A program made the position numbers and the translations under genes. Below the pieces are notes generated by a model. It did no database searches, had not been told where the DNA came from, and worked only from the letters and a program-made list of their open reading frames with translations. Positions 1 through 6,603 of a stretch of 41,528 nt of DNA are shown in pieces (position 1 is the stretch's first letter; each line of letters opens with the position of its first letter). This DNA is from a virus: positions 1 through 41,528 of IMG/VR virus record IMGVR_UViG_3300009164_000147. One strand, given 5' to 3'.

Positions 1-1
1 C

Positions 2-385
2 AAGGGAATCGAATACTACGAAACCGTAGGTAACAAACTAATCGGCGAGACACTCACTGACATAGAGGTGGACAACATCTTCAAGAAGATGTGGTCACTA
101 CCATCTGCGATTGAGCAATCACCGTATGCCATGCTTAGCACTGGACAGAAGCGACAGTTCAACTCAGCGATGACGGCACGTGATACAGCCAAGAGCATCT
201 ACAAAGGTGCGACTGGTACTCAAGAAGAACTGTACGGCACAGCGTTCGGTGCGTTCCAAGCAGTGGTTGAGTATGCCGATCACTTCAGTCACAAGTCAGA
301 AGCAACCCGAGCCGAGCGCATCATCAACGGTTCGGCTGACCGTATCAAGAACAAGGCACTAGCCTTGCTAACGAAGGGAGCGTAA
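2..385 (+). CDS. DUF932 phage/plasmid-like protein, C-terminal part (continues from window right end)
   Basis: This reading frame is open from position 2 with no start in the window, so it is the 3' part of a gene (127 residues). The sequence resembles the C-terminal end of the DUF932 (TIGR03299) family: a segment ending in LTDIEVDNIFKKMW, then a YGTAFGAFQAVVEYADHF block and a closing run of the ALALL type. The N-terminal part lies at the other window end (40932-41528). If the last base of the window and the first base are the same C, the two halves join in frame as ...PVTY-KGIEYY... and give about 326 residues, which fits the family. The molecular role of DUF932 is not established; it is common in phage early regions. 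The next gene starts in the TAATG overlap at its stop. Confidence 0.85.
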   Translation, partial: KGIEYYETVGNKLIGETLTDIEVDNIFKKMWSLPSAIEQSPYAMLSTGQKRQFNSAMTARDTAKSIYKGATGTQEELYGTAFGAFQAVVEYADHFSHKSEATRAERIINGSADRIKNKALALLTKGA

Positions 386-591
386 TGAATAACGAAGACC
401 TGTACGTCCAGCCTCACATCTCGGTGAGGCTGGCGCAGTACATTCAGAAGGCACTCGATTACCTACACATCTATGCACAAAAGATGGATGAGCCAAGTGT
501 GATCGAGCCAGAGCTACACAAGGAAGCGGACGAAGCAATGGTTGACATCATGCTTGACGCACCACTACCAGAGGAGACATCTAATGGGTAA
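385..591 (+). CDS. small acidic phage protein, unknown function
   Basis: 68 residues. The start ATG overlaps the stop of the DUF932 gene (TAATG), so the two are translationally coupled. The protein is acidic and mostly helical in appearance (LAQYIQKALDYLHIYAQKM, then an E/D-rich tail). No cysteine motif, membrane segment or recognisable domain is visible. It is one of a run of short overlapping genes at the end of the rightward operon. I do not recognise the family; coding status is supported by the tight packing with both neighbours. Confidence 0.7.
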   Translation: MNNEDLYVQPHISVRLAQYIQKALDYLHIYAQKMDEPSVIEPELHKEADEAMVDIMLDAPLPEETSNG

Positions 592-811
592 GTTAATCAA
601 CAAAGACACGATCGGTGTTCGCACTGGGGGTATGAAAATTACCCCCATTGCGGGCTGGTCGTGGTATTGTGGACACCACGATTCGTACGGCATCGGAGAT
701 GATAGAGATGAGATTGTCTTTATGTTCGGTGCTCACATTAAATACCATGAGATAGACGGTGATGTATGTGAACCGTACTACAAGGAATGGCAAGTAAAGG
801 AGGAAGCATGA
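584..811 (+). CDS. small phage protein, unknown function
   Basis: 75 residues from the ATG at 584, which has a GAGGAG ribosome-binding site at 571-576 and overlaps the previous gene by 8 bases. The frame is open further upstream (from 542), but that longer start has no good ribosome-binding site. The protein contains a tryptophan/glycine/histidine-rich centre (GWSWYCGHHDSYGIGDD) followed by an acidic beta-rich part. No known domain is recognised. Its stop overlaps the next ATG (ATGA). Confidence 0.65.
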   Translation: MGKLINKDTIGVRTGGMKITPIAGWSWYCGHHDSYGIGDDRDEIVFMFGAHIKYHEIDGDVCEPYYKEWQVKEEA

Positions 812-939
812 TACATCTAGCAAGTGTTGTTCTTATCTGTGCGTACTGTAACTCAGAGATAGAACGAACCACGGAACTAGCAGCACGTGAAGCACTAGCT
901 GAACACCAGCAGTACGTGCAATGTATTAAGAACTACTGA
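808..939 (+). CDS. small zinc-finger-like protein (CxxC...HxxxxxC)
   Basis: 43 residues; the start overlaps the preceding stop (ATGA) and its own stop overlaps the next start (TGATG). It has a C-A-Y-C pair at residues 11-14 followed about 20 residues later by H and C (EHQQYVQC), the spacing of a small C2HC zinc finger. Many actinophages carry mini-proteins of this layout, with unknown targets. Zinc binding is inferred from cysteine spacing only. Confidence 0.6.
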   Translation: MIHLASVVLICAYCNSEIERTTELAAREALAEHQQYVQCIKNY

Positions 940-1259
940 TGGGCAAGCCACGTCCAACAGAAATAAAACTAGTAGCAAAGCTACTAGACCCAGACACTGA
1001 GAACTCCGAAGATGCTACAGACCTAGCGATTGAAATCATTGAGGCACTAGATAACTCTAGGCTTAAACGAGAATCGTTTATTGTTGTAGCAAGGTTAACG
1101 GACTGGTCTCCCTTGCAGGCATGGGGAGAATTCAATACCCGCTTACAAGCGGAGAAATTTTTTCCACATCTCGCATCACCATCACCATCTGGTGGCAAGG
1201 GATCGATAGCGAAACTCGTTAACCCTGATGAGTTCCTTAAAATGATAGGAGATAAGTAA
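939..1259 (+). CDS. conserved-looking phage protein, unknown function
   Basis: 106 residues, starting in the TGATG overlap with the zinc-finger-like gene. The N-terminal half is helical and acidic (DPDTENSEDATDLAIEIIEAL). The centre looks structured (FIVVARLTDWSPLQAWGEF), and a short glycine/serine linker (SPSPSGGKG) leads to a final helix. No catalytic motif is seen and I do not recognise the family. It is coupled to the next gene by a TAATG overlap. Confidence 0.65.
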   Translation: MGKPRPTEIKLVAKLLDPDTENSEDATDLAIEIIEALDNSRLKRESFIVVARLTDWSPLQAWGEFNTRLQAEKFFPHLASPSPSGGKGSIAKLVNPDEFLKMIGDK

Positions 1260-1429
1260 TGTTCTACAACGGATTCACTTTACTCATGCAGATCTTTGCT
1301 GGTGCTACCATGTTCTGGGTTGGTCGTTACTACGGCTACTCCAAGGGAGAAACTGAGATGTACGTTAGATGTCAGCGAGCACAACAAACAGTAGACGAAT
1401 TCTTTTCCGACGTTAGTCGGAAGGGATAG
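1259..1429 (+). CDS. small single-pass membrane protein
   Basis: 56 residues. Residues 5-22 form one hydrophobic stretch (FTLLMQIFAGATMFWVG), so it is probably a single-pass inner-membrane protein with a charged C-terminal tail. The start overlaps the previous stop by one base. It is the last gene of the rightward operon: its 3' end overlaps the converging glycosyltransferase gene by 17 bases and an intrinsic terminator follows at 1443-1471. Its size and position would suit an accessory lysis or superinfection-exclusion protein, but nothing in the sequence proves that. Confidence 0.6.
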   Translation: MFYNGFTLLMQIFAGATMFWVGRYYGYSKGETEMYVRCQRAQQTVDEFFSDVSRKG

Positions 1430-2177
1430 GTTCAGAATCAAGGGCGGGGGCTATTGCCTCCGCCTTTTTTTCTGTCTCCTCCGCGACCAGCTGCGTGATC
1501 CAAAATAATTTATAGTACTCATAGTCATACGAGAATCTCTTCATGTGTTTAACTGTCGCGCCTGTATGTGCGTGAAGAGGGACGCCAGCTTGCTTCATTA
1601 ACATGAAGAACTGAATGTCTTCCGATACAAACTGAGCATCAGTACCACCAGAAGAATGCTCAACAAAGAATGGCTTGTCCTTACCATGAAACTCTTTCAT
1701 CTTGTCGGCTGCTGATCGGTGCATCAAGAAGAATCCATAGCCAGCATAGTCACACTTGACTATGGCGTTGGGCTCAAGAGGATGTAGGTATGACATCTGA
1801 TGGATGTCATCTGGATGTGCCATGAACAGGCATGGGTACGGAGACATCAACGCTTGTTCATTCTCCTTGGAAATAAAATATGTACCGCTAACGGCAGGCA
1901 TCGTCTTAGCATCAGCTATATCCCAAATTTTTTTCAGCGCATCATTGGTTACATGTATGTCGCTATCTACCCACAAGATCCAATCAAAGTCTGAGGCATA
2001 CCAAGTATCGAATGCTGTTTGTCGTTGACGTCCGATCTGATTACCTTGTACACGCTGGGCTCCTCTGATTGGCAAGCCCGAGGTAAGAACTGTATAGACC
2101 AAACCCTCTGCGAACTTGCCATCTACCATTCCATTGTCGCACCACGTAAGCATCATCTTCTCGCTAGCCTTGTGCAT
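1413..2177 (-). CDS. GT-A type glycosyltransferase (family 2-like)
   Basis: 254 residues from the ATG at 2177, chosen because GGGGAGG sits 5 bases upstream; an in-frame GTG at 2198 has no such site. The core motif WVDSDI (DSD at residues 71-73) is the metal/nucleotide-sugar-binding DxD of GT-A enzymes. It is followed by a GYGFFLMHR strand (146-153) and an SEDIQFF acidic motif (185-191) where acceptor/catalytic residues lie in family 2-like phage enzymes. It should transfer a sugar in the cytoplasm to a virion protein, DNA base or host-surface precursor; the acceptor cannot be read from sequence. It is the last gene of the leftward early operon and overlaps the FmdB-like gene by 14 bases. Confidence 0.8.
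   Translation of the reverse strand: MHKASEKMMLTWCDNGMVDGKFAEGLVYTVLTSGLPIRGAQRVQGNQIGRQRQTAFDTWYASDFDWILWVDSDIHVTNDALKKIWDIADAKTMPAVSGTYFISKENEQALMSPYPCLFMAHPDDIHQMSYLHPLEPNAIVKCDYAGYGFFLMHRSAADKMKEFHGKDKPFFVEHSSGGTDAQFVSEDIQFFMLMKQAGVPLHAHTGATVKHMKRFSYDYEYYKLFWITQLVAEETEKKAEAIAPALDSEPIPSD
1443..1471 (+). terminator. intrinsic terminator of the rightward operon
   Basis: GGCGGGGGC (1443-1451), loop TATT, GCCTCCGCC (1456-1464; one G-T pair), then seven T at 1465-1471. This is a textbook rho-independent terminator on the + strand, 14 bases after the last + gene. It lies inside the 3' coding end of the opposite-strand glycosyltransferase gene. Confidence 0.88.
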
Positions 2178-2340
2178 GGTTACCTCCCCAACCGCCACCT
2201 TTGAAATGAATAGAAGGCGGTGTGAATACCTTCGTTAAAGTTACGTTGCACTTGTCACACTTAGGGAACTGATCCCCATCCATGATACGCATCTCTACTA
2301 CGCTATCGCATAGCGTACATTTGAAATCGAATGTTGCCAT
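2164..2340 (-). CDS. FmdB-like zinc-ribbon protein
   Basis: 58 residues. The layout is that of the FmdB/CxxC regulatory-like zinc ribbon family: MATFDFKC start, a CTLC pair at 8-11, a second CDKC pair at 28-31, and the closing PPSIHFKGGGWGG signature seen at the end of bacterial FmdB-type proteins. The family is thought to bind zinc and possibly nucleic acid, but its role is not settled. The start shares the TAATG overlap with the sigma-like gene upstream. Confidence 0.82.
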   Translation of the reverse strand: MATFDFKCTLCDSVVEMRIMDGDQFPKCDKCNVTLTKVFTPPSIHFKGGGWGGNHAQG

Positions 2341-2978
2341 TAGTACGGTGTTGCTCCTCCCAGTTTATCGGCTATGTCTTTAATACCTTTAGCAATCAGT
2401 TGCTCAACACGTTGAGGTGAGATCTCCCAAGCTAGTGCTATCTCAGCCAACGGTTGGTCGTTAACAAACCGACAGGTAAGAATGCCCTGCATTCTTGCGT
2501 CAAGCTTCTTCATTGCTGCGTCTACATCAGCGATCATTGCTGCTAAGTTGTTACCCTCGTTGGCTAGTCGCTTGACCTTGACACCATGTACATCTGGATC
2601 GAATACTTGGTTAGCCAAGTATGCCTCATCAGTACCAGCAACTTTGATTAGGCTCTCGATTAACTCGAGGCGATAGAAGTATTCATCGCCGAGCTCATAC
2701 CCTAAAGCTTTAGCTTTCTCCTTACGCGCATACCGTTCGCCAGCCCTACGTATGAATGTATGAAACGCTTTGTATCCCTGCTTCTTCTCAATAGGATCTT
2801 CACGAATAAGATAATCATTAACCTTATCCTTGCGCTTCCATGCGTACTCATTCATTGCTTGCTTAACATCTTCAAGCTCGATGAATCGGTAGTAACGTTT
2901 AGATAAATGCCAAGCAATGCCCGATGTTATCTCGTTGATCTCTTGCCATACTGGGTGGTCTCGTGTTAGCTCAGGCAT
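2340..2978 (-). CDS. sigma-70-like / HTH transcription factor
   Basis: 212 residues from the ATG at 2978, which overlaps the endonuclease VII stop by 8 bases; the frame is open further upstream but inside that gene. An N-terminal helical block (ITSGIAWHLSKRYYRF with IELEDVKQAMNEYAWK) resembles sigma region 2. The C-terminal block (QPLAEIALAWEISPQRVEQL, about 177-197) is a clear region-4-like helix-turn-helix. It could redirect host RNA polymerase to phage late promoters or act as an ordinary HTH regulator. The linker between the two blocks is longer than in ECF sigma factors. Its place at the end of the early operon fits an early-to-late switch, but this is inference. Confidence 0.62.
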   Translation of the reverse strand: MPELTRDHPVWQEINEITSGIAWHLSKRYYRFIELEDVKQAMNEYAWKRKDKVNDYLIREDPIEKKQGYKAFHTFIRRAGERYARKEKAKALGYELGDEYFYRLELIESLIKVAGTDEAYLANQVFDPDVHGVKVKRLANEGNNLAAMIADVDAAMKKLDARMQGILTCRFVNDQPLAEIALAWEISPQRVEQLIAKGIKDIADKLGGATPY

Positions 2979-3258
2979 ACTGCCTGACCAAGTACGTATG
3001 TGCAGCAAGTAGCAGGTCGGGATCATCGCCAAGTAAACCCAGTGCTCTGTTGTGATTAGAGCAGAGCAACCCACGCACCTTACCAGTGCGGTGATCGTGA
3101 TCTATATCCAGCGCACGAACTGATGGGCTAGCACCACAGATGTAGCAACCACCACCTTGTGACTCAAGCATGTCTTCGTAATCCTCTACCGTAATTCCAT
3201 AAGAACGTATGCGTGATCCACGTTGTTCTTCGTAAGTTTTATTTCTGTTGCGTGGCAT
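2971..3258 (-). CDS. recombination endonuclease VII-like HNH/His-Me finger nuclease
   Basis: 95 residues from the ATG at 3258 (GGAAGA ribosome-binding site); an earlier in-frame start at 3276 is less likely. The family pattern is YGITVEDYEDMLESQGGGC, then CYIC (38-41), DIDHDHRTGKVRGLLC (52-66) and SNHNRALG. The DHDH at 53-56 gives the catalytic and metal-binding residues. The usual fourth zinc cysteine of the LLCxxCN motif is a histidine here (H69). T4 gp49-type enzymes resolve branched DNA before packaging; a nicking role is also possible. The window also has a separate Hjc-type resolvase. Confidence 0.85.
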   Translation of the reverse strand: MPRNRNKTYEEQRGSRIRSYGITVEDYEDMLESQGGGCYICGASPSVRALDIDHDHRTGKVRGLLCSNHNRALGLLGDDPDLLLAAHTYLVRQYA

Positions 3259-3556
3259 ACTTCTTCCAGATACCACGCTCTACCATCAACGCAATGATTG
3301 CGTAGTTGGCTATGTCAATGAAGCTATCTTCGAGAGCTTCATTGTTTGGTTCAATGGAGTTGTATATAAGATTCTTTAGTCGCTCTAACTTATCGGACAT
3401 ACGAACCATCAACCCATTGGTCGCACCACCAGGTGCGTTCCAAATGTTAAGTGGACCGTAATCGATTTGCTTTAAGACCAAGATAGATAGAAGCTCATCA
3501 TAAATATCCTGAGCATCTTCTTGGAAGTTATCGATGGTTAGTTTGTTCGTCGCCAA
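3239..3556 (-). CDS. all-alpha NTP-pyrophosphatase-like / DUF1599 family protein
   Basis: 105 residues. The KQIDYGP motif near residue 29, the MVRMSDKLERLKNLI helix and the EDSFIDIANYAIIALM helix match the phage 'nucleotide modification associated domain 1' (DUF1599) family, related to MazG-type all-alpha NTP pyrophosphatases. It probably acts on nucleotides in the cytoplasm. The start is a TTG at 3556 with AAAGG about 8 bases upstream; no better ATG exists ahead of the conserved part. It overlaps the endonuclease VII gene by 20 bases. Confidence 0.7.
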   Translation of the reverse strand: MATNKLTIDNFQEDAQDIYDELLSILVLKQIDYGPLNIWNAPGGATNGLMVRMSDKLERLKNLIYNSIEPNNEALEDSFIDIANYAIIALMVERGIWKKYATQQK

Positions 3557-3567
3557 CGGAGCACCTT

Positions 3568-4215
3568 TCAGTTGTTAATTGCATTAACTAAATCAGCTAA
3601 TGCTTGCGCTCCTTGGTTAACAATTATACTATTGACATCGCTATCTGGAGGTAACGACACGCGGACAGCTTGAGGTATTGCATCCTGCAATCGACGTGCT
3701 AGTTCCTGCCCTGGGTTAGAGCCATCCTCTTTAGCATCGTTGTCAGTACAGATTACGACAGTACCAATGCCATCAAAACACCTACTAAAATAAGGCTTCC
3801 AAGCATTAACACCAGCAACGGCAACAGCAGGGAACCCAGCAAGAGTCGCACTAATCGCATCTATCTCTCCTTCTACTACCAACACTTGGCTAACCGCATT
3901 AAGTATTGCGCTGACGTTATATAGGTGGTGCTTCTGACCAGTAGGTATCATGTACTTAGGATCTCCGCCATCAATGCGACGGAACTTAAACCCAACTACG
4001 CCAGCCTCTGTTATGTAGGGGATAGATAGGTGATGTCTAAGTCTGTCCTCGTGACCAGGTGCTACCTCTGCCACATAACCTAGTAAAAATTTTTCGGCTC
4101 CATCAAGGATTCCACGCTGTGTTAGGTAAGCCTCTGCTGGTGAACCAGCAAGGCTGTCATGGTACTGGTGTGCTGCTTTAGTCCAGAGATCTATGAGCTT
4201 GGGGTTAGTCTTCAT
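3568..4215 (-). CDS. DNA primase, TOPRIM catalytic part (split primase)
   Basis: 215 residues. The TOPRIM fold is shown by VLVVEGEIDAI (catalytic E near residue 115) and the later VVICTDNDAK acidic motif that binds magnesium. The N-terminal 100 residues resemble the RNA-polymerase subdomain of DnaG (YLTQRGI, then SIPYITEAGVVGFKFRRIDG). There is no zinc-binding domain in this protein: that domain is encoded separately at 4739-5065, with the Ntn-hydrolase gene between the two. It should make RNA primers together with the zinc-finger protein and the helicase. The start ATG overlaps the upstream stop (ATGA) and has a GGAG site. Confidence 0.87.
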   Translation of the reverse strand: MKTNPKLIDLWTKAAHQYHDSLAGSPAEAYLTQRGILDGAEKFLLGYVAEVAPGHEDRLRHHLSIPYITEAGVVGFKFRRIDGGDPKYMIPTGQKHHLYNVSAILNAVSQVLVVEGEIDAISATLAGFPAVAVAGVNAWKPYFSRCFDGIGTVVICTDNDAKEDGSNPGQELARRLQDAIPQAVRVSLPPDSDVNSIIVNQGAQALADLVNAINN

Positions 4216-4742
4216 ACTTTCTCCTGCCTGTGTGTAATGAATGGAGGTGCAGTATACACATCATTGCGAGCAGCAATCTGCATTGCTTGCTTCCATGTCG
4301 CACCACCTGCTAGTGCGCCGAGTGCGAAGCTTGACCCTGACCCTGCGCCATACAGCCCATCATCACGCAGGTAGACAGAGTAAGAGTCATCTACTTGGTA
4401 GATCGTGCCGTTGATTGCAAGTATGAATTCAAATCCAGAGTCAGCATCATCCTTGTCTGGAACCCAACCTGATTCTTTAATACATTCTCTAATGCTTGGA
4501 GCTACAGTTGTAATCATGAAGTGATACATGTCTTTAATGTTAACTGGTATAGCTGGTGGTTTCCATACATGTTGTATCACATCACATGGTTGTACATCTC
4601 CAGCACCTGCAACCAACCACTTACCCCGCTTGCTAATCTTAGTAACAATCGGATGTGAGTATGGTCTACCACCTGCAGTGGTACGTGAATCGGCTGCAAG
4701 AATGCAGCCGTTGTCTTGTTGGATACCAATGATAGTTGTCAT
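4212..4742 (-). CDS. proteasome beta-subunit-like Ntn hydrolase (HslV/20S-type peptidase)
   Basis: 176 residues starting MTTIIGIQQDNG, from the ATG at 4742 that overlaps the previous stop (ATGA). After removal of Met the first residue is Thr, as in active proteasome beta subunits. Counting that Thr as 1, AADSRTT places Asp17 and Arg19 exactly, and VTKIS gives the catalytic Lys (34, one insertion from the canonical 33). A GSGSSFALGA motif and ARNDVYT near the end match the Ser129/Asp166 regions. There is no propeptide. It is probably an N-terminal-nucleophile peptidase assembling into rings; HslV, 20S beta and Anbu-like origins are all possible. It lies between the two primase parts. Confidence 0.82.
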   Translation of the reverse strand: MTTIIGIQQDNGCILAADSRTTAGGRPYSHPIVTKISKRGKWLVAGAGDVQPCDVIQHVWKPPAIPVNIKDMYHFMITTVAPSIRECIKESGWVPDKDDADSGFEFILAINGTIYQVDDSYSVYLRDDGLYGAGSGSSFALGALAGGATWKQAMQIAARNDVYTAPPFITHRQEKV

Positions 4743-5065
4743 CGAGACCTCAACCTTGGCGGTGTCCACCGCCCACTCTTCTTACTGCGACGATTGTGGA
4801 CAATCGGAGTAGAAGATTCCTTGCCAATATTTTTTTCAGCCCATGACCGAGCCTCTGGGTATGCTAGATGTTCACGAGCCATGATGATCTGTATACCAGC
4901 ACCACCACTGCTACATGCATAGCATACCCAGACGCCCTTCTCTGAGTTCACCGAGGCAGACTTACGAGAGTCATCGTGTACTGGACACAGGATTGACTTC
5001 TCACCTTGCGGTAAGTCCAATCCGTAATGATTGAAGACTGCTTCAAGAAACTCAGGCTGGTTCAC
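4739..5065 (-). CDS. DNA primase zinc-binding domain protein (split primase)
   Basis: 108 residues. This is the CHC2-type zinc ribbon of DnaG primases on its own: CPVH at 27-30 and CYAC at 48-51, separated by a basic strand (SRKSASVNSEKGVWV), then GGAGIQIIM and a helix typical of the family. The C-terminal 25 residues are basic and disordered. It should recognise template trinucleotides for the TOPRIM protein at 3568-4215. The start is GTG at 5065 with AAGGAA upstream, directly abutting the transglycosylase stop. Confidence 0.85.
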   Translation of the reverse strand: MNQPEFLEAVFNHYGLDLPQGEKSILCPVHDDSRKSASVNSEKGVWVCYACSSGGAGIQIIMAREHLAYPEARSWAEKNIGKESSTPIVHNRRSKKSGRWTPPRLRSR

Positions 5066-5443
5066 TTAATACCAATTCCTTTCTTGATGGAACTTGTATG
5101 CCTTGCACCAAGATCCGTATCGATGTAGAACATATCCGTGTGCTTCCGTTGCTTGTTTGAACACTGACCAATGTGGTTGTCCCCACATTAGTTGCCAAGC
5201 CCCAGTCGCGGACGAACGCTTGTTCTTCGCTTCCAATCGGTAACGAGATTCTTTGTACGCTATCTTCAGCGAGCAATCTATTTCCGATTTGTTTGTAGTC
5301 AATGTGCTTATCGCATAGCGAAGCTTCTGCTTCGGCTCCATCACTGAAACTTTTTGTTCCATTGATATCACTGGCGCAATTGCTTGCGCTGGTGCTGCGA
5401 CTATCATCATTGATGTTGCTACGGTCATTACCATTAACCGCAT
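5066..5443 (-). CDS. secreted transglycosylase-like (SLT/lysozyme fold) protein
   Basis: 125 residues. Residues 1-21 are a clear signal peptide (hydrophobic core MVMTVATSMMIVA, AQA cleavage site). The mature part has a CSLKIAYKESRY motif carrying the candidate catalytic Glu, then ATGAWQLMWGQ and an RYGSWCKAYKFHQERNWY ending. This is the layout of small actinobacterial transglycosylase-like domains that cut peptidoglycan glycan strands. The two Cys may form a disulfide. It is exported, yet encoded among replication genes and far from the lysis cassette. The start has an AGAGG site. Confidence 0.75.
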   Translation of the reverse strand: MRLMVMTVATSMMIVAAPAQAIAPVISMEQKVSVMEPKQKLRYAISTLTTNKSEIDCSLKIAYKESRYRLEAKNKRSSATGAWQLMWGQPHWSVFKQATEAHGYVLHRYGSWCKAYKFHQERNWY

Positions 5444-5481
5444 AGTTACCTCTTTTCAGTTGGTAAGTAACTGTCACCTTC

Positions 5482-5835
5482 TTACCTATGTCCATTGTAA
5501 CCTGCCTGTTTTAGCAGATCAGCCCAGAGCCATGCGGGCATTACCGCGTATGACTCTGAGACATTTGTAGTGCCACGCTTTTTTATTAGCACCACGCCAG
5601 TCTCAGCATCAGCATGAGTCATCTCATCCGATAGCTCTTGAAGATAGCCACTGAGAGTGATCTTCTTTTCGTTCTTACATTCTATTACTACGCCGTCGAT
5701 ACCGTCAATGTCTCCGACATCGTCGTGCCGACCAGCACCATACGCACGTTCAGCGCATGGAAATCCATAGGAGACTAACCACTTAACTACATCACGTTCG
5801 TACTGTGAGCCTTTGCGTTTGCTTGGTGTTGTCAT
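5482..5835 (-). CDS. Holliday-junction resolvase (Hjc-like, PD-(D/E)XK)
   Basis: 117 residues. The pattern is GSQYERDVVKWL (Glu13), AYGAGRHDDVGDIDGI (Asp42), GVVIECKN (Glu52, Lys54) and a later VVLIKKRGT strand, as in archaeal/phage Hjc-type resolvases. It cuts four-way junctions in the cytoplasm before packaging and may overlap in function with endonuclease VII (2971-3258). The start ATG overlaps the WhiB stop (ATGA). Confidence 0.85.
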   Translation of the reverse strand: MTTPSKRKGSQYERDVVKWLVSYGFPCAERAYGAGRHDDVGDIDGIDGVVIECKNEKKITLSGYLQELSDEMTHADAETGVVLIKKRGTTNVSESYAVMPAWLWADLLKQAGYNGHR

Positions 5836-6101
5836 AAATAGTCACTCACTAATATCTGTTCGAGGGTAATGTTTCTTTTTGATCTAAGCTTTAATCTTTC
5901 TCGCGGTGTTAATCCACCCCATAAACCATGTGCCTCATGTAGTACCGCCCACTCTAAACATTCTTTTCTTATCGGACATCCAGAACAAATTTTTTTACCA
6001 AGTTCATAAACGGAAACATCTCTTTCGTTCTCTTCATTAGTGAAGAAGAATTCAACTCCGACTTCCTTGCACCGAGCTTGACTGAAGTCTGGATAATTCA
6101 T
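5832..6101 (-). CDS. WhiB-family iron-sulfur transcriptional regulator
   Basis: 89 residues from the ATG at 6101, preceded by GGAGG 9 bases upstream. It has the four WhiB cysteines (C11, C39, C42, C48 in CSGCPIRKEC), which hold a [4Fe-4S] cluster, then the GLWGGLTPRERL turn and a basic C-terminal stretch (RSKRNITL) that could touch DNA. WhiB proteins occur only in actinobacteria and their phages and act on the principal sigma factor, so this is the strongest host marker in the window. It may redirect host transcription early in infection. It overlaps the upstream gene by 50 bases. Confidence 0.93.
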   Translation of the reverse strand: MNYPDFSQARCKEVGVEFFFTNEENERDVSVYELGKKICSGCPIRKECLEWAVLHEAHGLWGGLTPRERLKLRSKRNITLEQILVSDYL

Positions 6102-6603
6102 TGATGAGATCCTCCATTGGTAGTAGTTGATTAGCATCCATCACTAATCGAATGCCGTAACCATAGTCATGCTTGTAATGATTTGCAAGAAATAATTCTC
6201 GTGTTACCCAACCAACTATAGTAAACTTACTATCTACATGTGGTATCTGTTTGTCACCAAAGAATTGAACCAGCACTGCATAGTCCGATACAAATAACTC
6301 TGGTGCATTAAAGATTAATTTGTCTAGCGTCGACGTCTTGACTTGTATATTTTTTCCCAGTGATGTAGATAGGTCGTGTCCATTATCGCCACTCGGCGAA
6401 ATCGATCTGTCCACTTCAAGCCCAAGTCCCTTGCCACACGCCACCTCACCCAGCTGACCCATAAGGTTAACCGAATACGACGAATTGTTTTTGTCAAACT
6501 TCTTGTCAACAACTTCATATTGTTTCTTGTTCTCTCTAACTCGGTGGACAAAGCGAAGCGCGTCCATGATTTCATCTTCGGTTAATTCAATATCTATTGC
6601 CAT
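6052..6603 (-). CDS. PD-(D/E)XK superfamily nuclease-like protein
   Basis: 183 residues. MGQLGEVACGKGLGLEV (Glu53), SGDNGHDLST (Asp77) and KNIQVKTST (Gln87-Lys89) give the spaced E...D...QxK signature of the PD-(D/E)XK fold. The rest is beta-rich with no second domain. Likely roles are a restriction-like or structure-specific endonuclease; the exact family is not recognised. The 3' end overlaps WhiB by 50 bases and the start overlaps the helicase stop by 10. Confidence 0.65.
   Translation of the reverse strand: MAIDIELTEDEIMDALRFVHRVRENKKQYEVVDKKFDKNNSSYSVNLMGQLGEVACGKGLGLEVDRSISPSGDNGHDLSTSLGKNIQVKTSTLDKLIFNAPELFVSDYAVLVQFFGDKQIPHVDSKFTIVGWVTRELFLANHYKHDYGYGIRLVMDANQLLPMEDLINELSRLQSSSVQGSRS

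Noticed and set aside
1405-1422. TTCCGAC-GTTA-GTCGGAA dyad at the end of the last + gene
   Set aside because: As a terminator it fails in both directions (no T-run after it); the true terminator is 21 bases further on. Possibly chance or a minor stem.
5052-5495. 147-codon minus frame overlapping the transglycosylase
   Set aside because: The overlapping frame 5066-5443 has a signal peptide, catalytic motif and good ribosome site; this one has no recognisable pattern and would overlap the resolvase gene.
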